Shown: positions 8,217 to 15,036 of the stretch, piece after piece
Numbering within the stretch: position 1 is the stretch's first letter
Layout of the letters: each line of letters begins with the position of its first letter
Origin: Falsiroseomonas sp051433165
GTDB lineage: Bacteria; Pseudomonadota; Alphaproteobacteria; Acetobacterales; Acetobacteraceae
Reading direction: 5' to 3'
NCBI RefSeq assembly: GCF_051433165.1
Contig: NZ_JBHMFS010000021.1
Location: 1 to 64,000, forward strand
Length of the DNA stretch: 64,000 nucleotides
Notes under the pieces: generated by a model
The model's database searches: none
Told to the model about the DNA's origin: nothing
What the model saw: only the letters and a program-made list of their open reading frames with translations
Made by a program: the position numbers and the translations under genes

Positions 8217-9806
8217 ATGCCGACGGTGCGCCAGGCAACGCTGGATCTGCTGCGGTCGCTCGGCGTCACCACCATCTTCGGCAATCCGGGCTCGACCGAG
8301 ATGCCGTTCCTCGACCGGTTTCCGGGTGATTTCCGCTACATCCTCGGCCTGCAGGAAGCCTGCGTGGTGGGCATGGCGGATGGCTTCGCCCGCGCCACCG
8401 GCCAGGCGGCCTTCGTCAACCTGCACTCGGCCGCCGGCGTCGGCCATGCGCTGGGCAATATCTTCACCGCGCAGCGCAACCAGGCGCCGCTGGTCATCAC
8501 CGCGGGCCAGCAGGTGCGCGCGCTGCTGCCGAACCAGCCCTTCCTTGGCGCGACGGAGGCGGCGAGCTTCCCGAAACCCTATGTGAAGTTCAGCATCGAG
8601 CCGGCGCGGGCCGAGGATGTGCCCGCCGCCATCGCCCAGGCCTTTCGGATCGCGCAGCGCCGCCCCTGCGGACCGTGCTTCGTCTCGGTCCCCGCCGATG
8701 ATTGGGGACGGCCCTGCGAGGCGCCCATTCCGCGCATCCTGTCCGCCGATGTGGCGCCCGACCCGGCGTTGATCGGCCAGGCCGCGCAGGCCTTGGCGGC
8801 GTCGCGCAGGCCGGTGCTGGTGGCGGGGCCGGAGGTGGACCAGGAGGGTATGGGCGGCGCCTTCGTGACCCTGGCGGAGGCGATCGGTGCGCCGGTGCTG
8901 ACCAGCCCCTTCGCCAGCCGCATCGCCTTCCCCGAAAATCACCCGCTGTTTGCCGGTTTCCTCGCCGCCGCGCCGCAGGCGATCTCCGACGCGCTGGCGC
9001 CCCATGATTGCGTGCTGGTGGTCGGCGCGCCGGTCTTCACCTTCCATGTGGCGGGCGAGGTCGCGATCTTTCGCAGCGGCGTGCCCATTTTCCACCTGAC
9101 CGCGGATGGCGAAACCGCGGCCAGCGCGCCCGCCGGCACCAGCATTTTGGGGAGCCTGCGCTTCGCCATCCCCGCGCTGCACGCGGCGCTGCCTGCCATG
9201 GCGCGCGCCGCGCCTGCGCCGCGCAGGGACGCCCCACCACCGCAACCCGCTGATCCCATCCCCGCCGCCTGGCTGCTGCATCGCCTGCACCTGGCCATGC
9301 CCGCGGATGCGATCCTGGTGGAGGAAGCGCCGTCGCATCGCCCGGCCATGCAGGCGCAGATGCCGCGCACACGCTGGGGCAGCTTCTTCACCATGGCGAG
9401 CGGCGGCCTCGGCTACAGCCTGCCGGCCGCCATCGGCGTGGCGCTGGCGAAGCCCGATCAGCGCGTGGTCTGCCTGATCGGCGACGGGTCCATGATGTAT
9501 TCGCCCCAGGCGCTGTGGACCGCCGTGCAGCACGGGCTGAAGGTGACGACGGTGGTCATCAACAATGGCGGCTACGGAGCCATGCGCTCCATCGGCCAGG
9601 CGATGCAGGTGCGCGACATTCCCGGCATCGACCTGCCCGGCCTCGACTTCGTGCGGATCGCGGAGGGCATGGGCTGCCCCGCCATCCGCGTGACCCACCC
9701 GGATGCGCTGGATGCCGCGCTGCGCGAGGCGTGCCAGGCGGAGGGACCAATGCTGGTGGAGGTCGTCGTCGATGCGGCGATCCCCACGCTCTACCACAAG
9801 GCCTGA
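8217..9806 (+). CDS. mdlC: benzoylformate decarboxylase
   Basis: 529-residue thiamine-diphosphate enzyme, about the length of the Pseudomonas putida enzyme, converting benzoylformate to benzaldehyde and CO2. Ser26 (GNPGSTE), Glu47 (LQEAC) and His70 (LHSAAG) sit at the positions known for that family, and His277 (FTFHVAG) matches the second catalytic histidine. The ThDP/Mg motif begins GDGSMMYSPQ and continues to INNGGYGAMR. The ATG follows AGCAGGGA. A Bug-type receptor lies 33 bp downstream on the same strand. Related 2-oxoacid decarboxylases share the fold, so the exact aryl or alkyl substrate is inferred. Confidence 0.85.
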   Translation: MPTVRQATLDLLRSLGVTTIFGNPGSTEMPFLDRFPGDFRYILGLQEACVVGMADGFARATGQAAFVNLHSAAGVGHALGNIFTAQRNQAPLVITAGQQVRALLPNQPFLGATEAASFPKPYVKFSIEPARAEDVPAAIAQAFRIAQRRPCGPCFVSVPADDWGRPCEAPIPRILSADVAPDPALIGQAAQALAASRRPVLVAGPEVDQEGMGGAFVTLAEAIGAPVLTSPFASRIAFPENHPLFAGFLAAAPQAISDALAPHDCVLVVGAPVFTFHVAGEVAIFRSGVPIFHLTADGETAASAPAGTSILGSLRFAIPALHAALPAMARAAPAPRRDAPPPQPADPIPAAWLLHRLHLAMPADAILVEEAPSHRPAMQAQMPRTRWGSFFTMASGGLGYSLPAAIGVALAKPDQRVVCLIGDGSMMYSPQALWTAVQHGLKVTTVVINNGGYGAMRSIGQAMQVRDIPGIDLPGLDFVRIAEGMGCPAIRVTHPDALDAALREACQAEGPMLVEVVVDAAIPTLYHKA

Positions 9807-9839
9807 TCAAAACGGGCCGGACCAGGGAGAAACCGGACC

Positions 9840-10802
9840 ATGCCGATCACACGCCGCGCCACCCTCGCCGCCGCCACCTTGCTCGCCACGCCCGCCCTCG
9901 GACAAAGCTGGCCCACGCGCCCGGTCCGCATCGTGGTGCCCTTCCCGCCCGGCGGGCTGGTGGACACGCTGGCCCGCGCCTTGTCACCACGCCTGACGGA
10001 GCGTTTCGGCCAGCCCTTCGTGGTGGAGAACCGGGCCGGCGCGGGTGGGAACATCGGCGCGGATGCGGTGGCGAAGGCGGCGCCAGATGGTCACACGCTG
10101 CTGGCCAGTTCGCTCGGGCCGGTGGCGGTGAACCAGTACATCTACCGCTCCATGCCCTTCGACACGCAAACGGCCTTCGCCCCCATCGTGCTGCTGATCA
10201 GCACGCCCAAGGTGCTCTGCGTCGGGCCGCAGCGGCCGTGGCGGGATGTGGCCGCGCTGGTCGCCGCTGCAAAAGCCGCGCCGGGCACGCTGACGGGCGG
10301 CTCCGCCGGGCCGGGCACCAGCCTGCATCTGGCGCTGGAGCTGTTCAAACAGACCACGGGAACCGACATCCAGCACGTGCCCTACCGCGGCGCGGCTGCG
10401 GCCATCACGGATCTCGTCGGCGGGCAGATCGACTTGATCATCGACAACCTGCCGAACATCCTGGGCCAGATCACCGGCGGGCAGGTGCGCGCCCTGGCGG
10501 CCGCCACCGGCACGCGGCTGGCACAATTGCCGGACGTGCCGACCATGGCGGAGCAGGGCATCGACTTTACCTTCGGCACTGCCTTCGGTCTGGTCGCCCC
10601 GGCCGGCACCGATGATGCCATCGTGCAGCGCCTGGCCGCGACGGTGAGCGAGGCGCTGCGCGACCCGGCGATCGGCGGCCGCCTGGCGCAGCAGGGCGCC
10701 ATCCTCGGCGGCGGCAGCCCCGCCGATTTCGCCGCGGTCATCGCGCGGGAGAAGACGGTGCTGGCGCCGGTGATCCGCGCGGCGAATATCCGCGCGGAAT
10801 AG
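9840..10802 (+). CDS. Bug/TctC family tripartite tricarboxylate receptor
   Basis: 320-residue periplasmic solute receptor. It starts with a Tat-like signal (TRRATLAAATLLATPALG, cut before QSW), then the Bug hallmarks WPTRPVRIVVPFPPGG and VVENRAGAGGNIGADAVAKAAPDG, and HVPYRGAAAAITDLVGGQID. Members bind small carboxylates or aromatics and normally feed a TctAB permease, but none is encoded nearby. The preceding ribosome site is CAGGGAGAAACC. Cotranscription with mdlC suggests an aromatic 2-oxo or 2-hydroxy acid ligand (inference). Confidence 0.9.
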   Translation: MPITRRATLAAATLLATPALGQSWPTRPVRIVVPFPPGGLVDTLARALSPRLTERFGQPFVVENRAGAGGNIGADAVAKAAPDGHTLLASSLGPVAVNQYIYRSMPFDTQTAFAPIVLLISTPKVLCVGPQRPWRDVAALVAAAKAAPGTLTGGSAGPGTSLHLALELFKQTTGTDIQHVPYRGAAAAITDLVGGQIDLIIDNLPNILGQITGGQVRALAAATGTRLAQLPDVPTMAEQGIDFTFGTAFGLVAPAGTDDAIVQRLAATVSEALRDPAIGGRLAQQGAILGGGSPADFAAVIAREKTVLAPVIRAANIRAE

Positions 10803-10809
10803 CCTCGCC

Positions 10810-11778
10810 TCAATCCGCGGTGATGTTGTTGGCGCGGATCACCGCACCCCACTTCTCCAGCTCGCTGCGCATGAAGGCACCGAATTCGGCGCGGCTGTTG
10901 CCGCCCGGCATCGCGCCCTGTGCGTCGAGCTGGCGGCGGATCTCGGCGTCGTTCAACGCGCCGGCCACCGCGCGGTGCAGCGCCACCAGGATCGGCTCCG
11001 GCGTACGCGCCGGCGCGACAAAGCCGTGCCAGTTGCTGGCATCCACCCCCGGCAGGCCCACTTCGCGCATCGTCGGCACATCCGGGATCCAGGACAGGCG
11101 CTCCGGCGTGCCCACCGCCAGCGCCCGCATCGTGCCGCCGCGGATATGGCCGAGCAGCACCGGCAGGTCGGCGAAGCCGAGCTGCACCTCATTGCTCAGG
11201 ATCGCGAGGGACAGCGCACCGCCCGAGCGGTAGGAGATGTGCACGATGTCGAGCCCCGCCGCGGCGCGAAGCTGTTCGGCGGCCAGATGCGGCATGCTGC
11301 CCGAACCGGTGGAGCCGAAATTCAGCGCGCTCGGCCGCGCCTTGGCGCCTGCGATCAGCTCCTGGATCGTGCGGAAGTTGCTCGCCGCCGGCACCACCAG
11401 CGGCTCCGGCACCAGCACGCCGAGGGTGATCGGCGCGAGATCCGTCAGCGGATTATAGGGCGTGCCGCGATCAAGGCCGGGCGAGATCGCCAGCCCGCCG
11501 GCGCTGCCCATGCCGAAGATATAGCCATCCGGCGCCGCGCGGGCGATGGCATCGACGCCGGTGACGCCACCGGCCCCGGCGCGGTTTTCCACCACCACCG
11601 GCTGGCCGAGCGTGGCCGAGATATGCGGCACCAGCAGGCGGGCGACGATGTCGCTCGGGCCGCCGGGGCCGAAGGGCACGACCAGGCGGATCGGCCGGTC
11701 CGGCCAGGCTGGCTGCGCCATGGCGGGCAATACGGTGAGCGCGCCGAGCAGGGCGCCGAGGGCAATACGTCGGATCAT
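10810..11778 (-). CDS. Bug/TctC family receptor, end of catabolic cluster
   Basis: 322 residues: an N-terminal signal (MIRRIALGALLGALTVLPAMAQ), then WPDRPIRLVVPFGPGGPSDIVARL, VVENRAGAGGVTG and ISYRSGGALSLAILSNEVQ. It is a periplasmic binder of small organic acids. Its ATG overlaps the amidohydrolase stop (ATGA) and has a perfect AAGGAGGAAATTC ribosome site within the upstream gene. It is the last gene of the IclR-controlled cluster, so its ligand is probably the cluster's substrate. Confidence 0.9.
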   Translation of the reverse strand: MIRRIALGALLGALTVLPAMAQPAWPDRPIRLVVPFGPGGPSDIVARLLVPHISATLGQPVVVENRAGAGGVTGVDAIARAAPDGYIFGMGSAGGLAISPGLDRGTPYNPLTDLAPITLGVLVPEPLVVPAASNFRTIQELIAGAKARPSALNFGSTGSGSMPHLAAEQLRAAAGLDIVHISYRSGGALSLAILSNEVQLGFADLPVLLGHIRGGTMRALAVGTPERLSWIPDVPTMREVGLPGVDASNWHGFVAPARTPEPILVALHRAVAGALNDAEIRRQLDAQGAMPGGNSRAEFGAFMRSELEKWGAVIRANNITAD

Positions 11779-12815
11779 GAATTTCCTCCTTCGTTGATTG
11801 GCAGACGGTAGAAACGGGTGGCGCTGCGCCAGAACAGGTCGGCCTTCTCGGCCGCGCTTGCATCCTGGGCCAGGCGCTTGAAGGCGTTCCAGCCGGCGAC
11901 GTAGCCGAAGCCGCCCTTGTCGACGGGGAAGTTGCTCTCGAACATGCAGCGGCTGGTGCCGAAGATTTCGATGCAGGCTTCCATCCATGGCCGCCAGGCC
12001 TCGGCCAGCTGGGCCGAGCTCGGCGCGGCCGCGCCCTGCTCCAGCCCGAAGCCCGGCAGCCGCATGCCCAACCCGCCGAGCTTGACCATGACGTTCGGGC
12101 AGGTGGCCAGGTCGCGCATGTGGCGCGACCATTCGGCGAAAACCTCGTCCCGCTTCCCGGTGAAACGGCCGATCCCCAGGATGCCGCCGCAATGGTCGAG
12201 CACGATCGGCGTGCCGGGGAAGACGCGCGCCAGCGCCGTCAGGCGGGGGATCTGGTGGAAATACAGCCAGGCATCGTAGCTGAGGCCAAGCGGCGCCAGA
12301 TGCGCGAAGCCGGCGCGGAAGCCCGCGCTGTCCAGCATGTCCTCGGCCGGGGTGTAGGCCGGGTTCAGCAGCGCCGGCTCCGGGTCCCAGGTGGCGGTGT
12401 GGCGGATGCCGCGGAAGCGGTCGCCGCCGGCGCGGATATGCGCCTCCAACACTGGCCGCACCCCATCGCCCAGCCGCAGATCGGCGTGGCCGACGATGCC
12501 GGCGCAGACCCGCACATCGCCATAGCCACCGCTGGCGCACATGGCGGCGATGCCATTGGCGAATTCCGTTTCCCCCACCGGCTGCATTTCCACCGGGCCA
12601 CCCGCGCGGTGCATGGCGCGGGCCTGCACGAAGACGGTGGCGCGCACGTCGTGGCCGCTGCGGATATCGGCCAGCATGTCATCCAGCAGGTAGCGCCAGC
12701 CAGGCCGTTCCCACAGATGGTGGTGCGGATCGACGATCATCTGGCCGGGGTCGAGGATGTCTTCCTGCGTCGAGGCCAGCCAGGCCTCGCGCACCGGCAG
12801 GTAATGCGTGCTCAT
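11775..12815 (-). CDS. amidohydrolase family 2 (metal-dependent hydrolase)
   Basis: 346-residue TIM-barrel hydrolase of the Amidohydro_2 group, the family of aminocarboxymuconate decarboxylase, LigI lactonase and dicarboxylate decarboxylases. The N-terminal metal motif is VDPHHHLWERPGW (about 28-40). Later metal or active-site stretches are RGIRHTATWDPE, VLDHCGGILG and MFESNFPVDKGG. It is soluble with no signal peptide. It overlaps the genes on both sides by ATGA, so it is translated as part of a unit with the CMD-like protein and the Bug receptor. Lactone hydrolysis or decarboxylation of a ring-cleavage product fits; the substrate is unknown. Confidence 0.88.
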   Translation of the reverse strand: MSTHYLPVREAWLASTQEDILDPGQMIVDPHHHLWERPGWRYLLDDMLADIRSGHDVRATVFVQARAMHRAGGPVEMQPVGETEFANGIAAMCASGGYGDVRVCAGIVGHADLRLGDGVRPVLEAHIRAGGDRFRGIRHTATWDPEPALLNPAYTPAEDMLDSAGFRAGFAHLAPLGLSYDAWLYFHQIPRLTALARVFPGTPIVLDHCGGILGIGRFTGKRDEVFAEWSRHMRDLATCPNVMVKLGGLGMRLPGFGLEQGAAAPSSAQLAEAWRPWMEACIEIFGTSRCMFESNFPVDKGGFGYVAGWNAFKRLAQDASAAEKADLFWRSATRFYRLPINEGGNS

Positions 12816-13369
12816 GCTTGCGCCTCCAGTTCCGCGGCATGGGCTTCAGGAAGCCCGATCTCGAAGGCATTCAGCGTCAGCGCGACCATGGAATAATAGC
12901 CGAGCAGCGCCACCAGCTCGACCATGCCGCGTTCGCCGAGCACCGCGGTGCCGTGGTCATGCAGCGCCTTCGGCAGCCTTGCGGTGCCGATCAGCGTGCG
13001 CGCCACATCATACACCGCCCGCTCCCGCGCATCGGCCAGCGCGGGTTCGCGGCGGGCTGCGATGGCGGCCACCACCTCCGGGTCCATGCCCGCCTTCAGC
13101 CCTTCCCGCTTATGCACCGTCCATTCGTAATGGGAGGTCCAGTGCCGGGCGGTGACAAGGATGGCGAGCTCGCTCAGCTTCGGCTCCAGCGTGGTCTGAT
13201 AGCGCAGCAGCTCGCCCAGCTTTTGGGCCCGGCGCGCCAGTTCCGGGTTGCGGATCCAGGCGATCATCGGCGCCGGCACGCGGCCACGGATGCCGGAGGC
13301 GGCCTCCGCGCAGGCTTCCGCCTGTTCCGGCGTGCGGTCGGCGGGTTCGGGCAGGGTCAGTCGCGCCAT
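12812..13369 (-). CDS. carboxymuconolactone decarboxylase family protein
   Basis: 185 residues with the CMD/AhpD alpha-helical fold. The family segment KLSELAILVTARHWTSHYEWTVHKREGLKAG (about 64-94) shows the usual Glu and His positions, but the AhpD CxxC pair is absent, so it is not a peroxidase-type member. Its stop overlaps the amidohydrolase start by 4 bp, and its start overlaps the IclR gene by 13 bp. It could act as a decarboxylase or isomerase in the cluster's pathway. Confidence 0.85.
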   Translation of the reverse strand: MARLTLPEPADRTPEQAEACAEAASGIRGRVPAPMIAWIRNPELARRAQKLGELLRYQTTLEPKLSELAILVTARHWTSHYEWTVHKREGLKAGMDPEVVAAIAARREPALADARERAVYDVARTLIGTARLPKALHDHGTAVLGERGMVELVALLGYYSMVALTLNAFEIGLPEAHAAELEAQA

Positions 13370-14133
13370 GCAGAATCTCCCAAAGCGGCGATCGGTGCGG
13401 GGGTGCCGCCCAGCGCCGCGGTCACCGCCAGCGCCTCCCGCAGCACCAGCGTCGTGCAGAGCCGCTCCGCGGCGGCATCGAAGCGATACAGCGGCAGGGT
13501 CAGGCCGATCGAGCCGGCCACCACCCCCTCCGCCCCCAGCACCGGAGCGGCGATGGCCGCGACATCCTGCAGCCGCTCGCCCCGGCTGATGATCGGCAGG
13601 CGCGGGCGGTCACCGGGCGGCGGCTCCAGCGCCATCAGCGCGCGGCCATGCGCGCCGATGCCGAGCGGCTGCATCTCCCCCACCCGCGCGAAATCGCGCA
13701 CCGGATGCGGGCTTTCCAGGCGGAACAGGCAGCGGCGGCGGTCGCCGTCGCGGACGAAGAAGGTGGCGCTCTCGCCGCTTTCCGCGCGCAGCCGTTCCAG
13801 CGCCGGGCGCACATGGTCATCGAGGCGCAGGCTGCGCCGGAAGCGTTCGCCCAGAAGCAGCAGGGTGGCGCCCAGCACATAGCCGCCGGCGGGCAGGCGG
13901 GTGACGAAGCCGTGGCTTTCCAGCGTGCCGAGCAGCCGCAGCGCCGTGGTCAGGTGCAGCCCGCTGCGCCGGGCGAGATCCGCCAGCGGCAGCGGCCCGT
14001 CCTCCTCCCGGAAGGCGTCGAGCAGCGCCAGGGCACGGTCCACCGCGCGCACATTGCCTTCCGCACCCAGCGCCTCAGGCACCGTCGCGGGCACGCGCCG
14101 AGGGGGCGCGGGCAGATCCTTGGGTTTCCTCAC
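13357..14133 (-). CDS. IclR family transcriptional regulator
   Basis: 258 residues from a GTG start. A winged helix-turn-helix lies at about 28-85 (NVRAVDRALALLDAF, LADLARRSGLHLTTALRLLGTLESHGFV). It is followed by the IclR effector-binding domain, with the family-like segments GIGAHGRALMA and DVAAIAAPVLGAEGVVAGSIGLT. It is the first gene of the minus-strand cluster and is divergent from an SDR gene, so it probably controls both sides through the palindrome at 14149-14170. The effector is likely an aromatic or carboxylic acid. Confidence 0.92.
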   Translation of the reverse strand: MRKPKDLPAPPRRVPATVPEALGAEGNVRAVDRALALLDAFREEDGPLPLADLARRSGLHLTTALRLLGTLESHGFVTRLPAGGYVLGATLLLLGERFRRSLRLDDHVRPALERLRAESGESATFFVRDGDRRRCLFRLESPHPVRDFARVGEMQPLGIGAHGRALMALEPPPGDRPRLPIISRGERLQDVAAIAAPVLGAEGVVAGSIGLTLPLYRFDAAAERLCTTLVLREALAVTAALGGTPAPIAALGDSAWRD

Positions 14134-14148
14134 CCGAAAAGCCTAGCA

Positions 14149-14170
14149 ACTTCATCCGCAGGATGGAAGT
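14149..14170. promoter_or_regulatory. candidate IclR operator palindrome
   Basis: ACTTCATCC-GCA-GGATGGAAGT is an imperfect inverted repeat (one extra G in the right arm). It lies between the divergent iclR and SDR genes, 16 bp before the iclR start and 3 bp upstream of the SDR -35 box. The position suits autoregulation plus control of the SDR. The assignment is inferred. Confidence 0.5.
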
Positions 14171-14173
14171 GTG

Positions 14174-14202
14174 TTGCACGTGGTGGAGAAGCCCGCTATC
14201 GG
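14174..14202 (+). promoter_or_regulatory. putative promoter of the divergent SDR
   Basis: TTGCAC (14174-14179) and TATCGG (14197-14202) with a 17-bp spacer, ending 27 bases before the SDR ATG. The candidate IclR palindrome adjoins the -35 box. Confidence 0.4.
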
Positions 14203-14229
14203 CGCTCGTCCAAGAACGGAGCCCCCCGC

Positions 14230-15030
14230 ATGTCCGCACGTTTCGCCGGCAAGATCGTCCTCGTCACCGGCGCGGGGTCCGTCGGCACCGGATGGGGCAA
14301 TGGCCGCGGCATCGCGGTCGGCTTCGCGCGGGAAGGTGCCACCGTCATCGGCGTCGATCGTGACATGGCGGCGATGGATGAAACCACCGAACGGGTGGCG
14401 GAGGTGCAGGGCATCTTCCACGCGGCCGAATGCAACGTGACGGACAGCGCGGCGATCGCGCAGCTCGTCGCCCGCATCGTGGCCGATCACGGCCGCATCG
14501 ACATCCTGGTGAACAATGTCGGCGGCTCCGCCGCCGGCGGCCCGGTGGAAATGGCGGAGGAGGTGTGGGACGCGCAGATCGACCACAATCTGAAAAGCGT
14601 GTTCCTGACCTGCAAGCATGTGATTCCGGTGATGGAGGCGGCCGGCGGCGGCGCCATCGTCAACCTGGCCTCCACCTCCGGTATCCGCTGGACCGGCGCG
14701 GCGCAGGTCGCCTATGCGGCGTCCAAGGCGGGCGTCATCCAGTTCTCCCGCGTCGTCGCCATCCAGTACGCGACCAAGGGCATCCGCGCGAACACCGTGG
14801 TGCCGGGGCAGATGCACACGCCGATGGTGGAGGTGCGCCTGGCCGGCCAGCGTGCCGGGGGCGATGTCGATGCGCTGATCAAGCAGCGCCTGTCCCGCAT
14901 CCCGCTCGGTTTCGCCGGCGATGGCCGGGACACCGCCAATGCGGTGCTGTTCCTGGCGTCCGAGGAGGCGCGCTTCATCACCGGGACGGAGCTGGTGGTG
15001 GATGGTGGCATGTCGGTGCGCTGCGACTGA
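14230..15030 (+). CDS. SDR family oxidoreductase
   Basis: 266-residue classical short-chain dehydrogenase. The nucleotide loop is long (TGAGSVGTGWGNGRGIAVGFA), and NNVGG replaces NNAG. Catalytic Ser (NLASTSGI), Tyr-x-x-x-Lys (YAASK) and the C-terminal GTELVVDGGM are present. It is divergent from IclR and so probably coregulated with the amidohydrolase cluster. It would oxidise a hydroxy acid or alcohol intermediate; the substrate is unknown. The ATG was chosen because the 194 in-frame upstream codons run antisense through iclR. Confidence 0.9.
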   Translation: MSARFAGKIVLVTGAGSVGTGWGNGRGIAVGFAREGATVIGVDRDMAAMDETTERVAEVQGIFHAAECNVTDSAAIAQLVARIVADHGRIDILVNNVGGSAAGGPVEMAEEVWDAQIDHNLKSVFLTCKHVIPVMEAAGGGAIVNLASTSGIRWTGAAQVAYAASKAGVIQFSRVVAIQYATKGIRANTVVPGQMHTPMVEVRLAGQRAGGDVDALIKQRLSRIPLGFAGDGRDTANAVLFLASEEARFITGTELVVDGGMSVRCD

Positions 15031-15036
15031 AGTCGT

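Noticed and set aside
13648..14229. In-frame extension upstream of the second SDR
   Set aside because: It is antisense to iclR and has no domain content; the SDR Rossmann motif starts right after ATG 14230.
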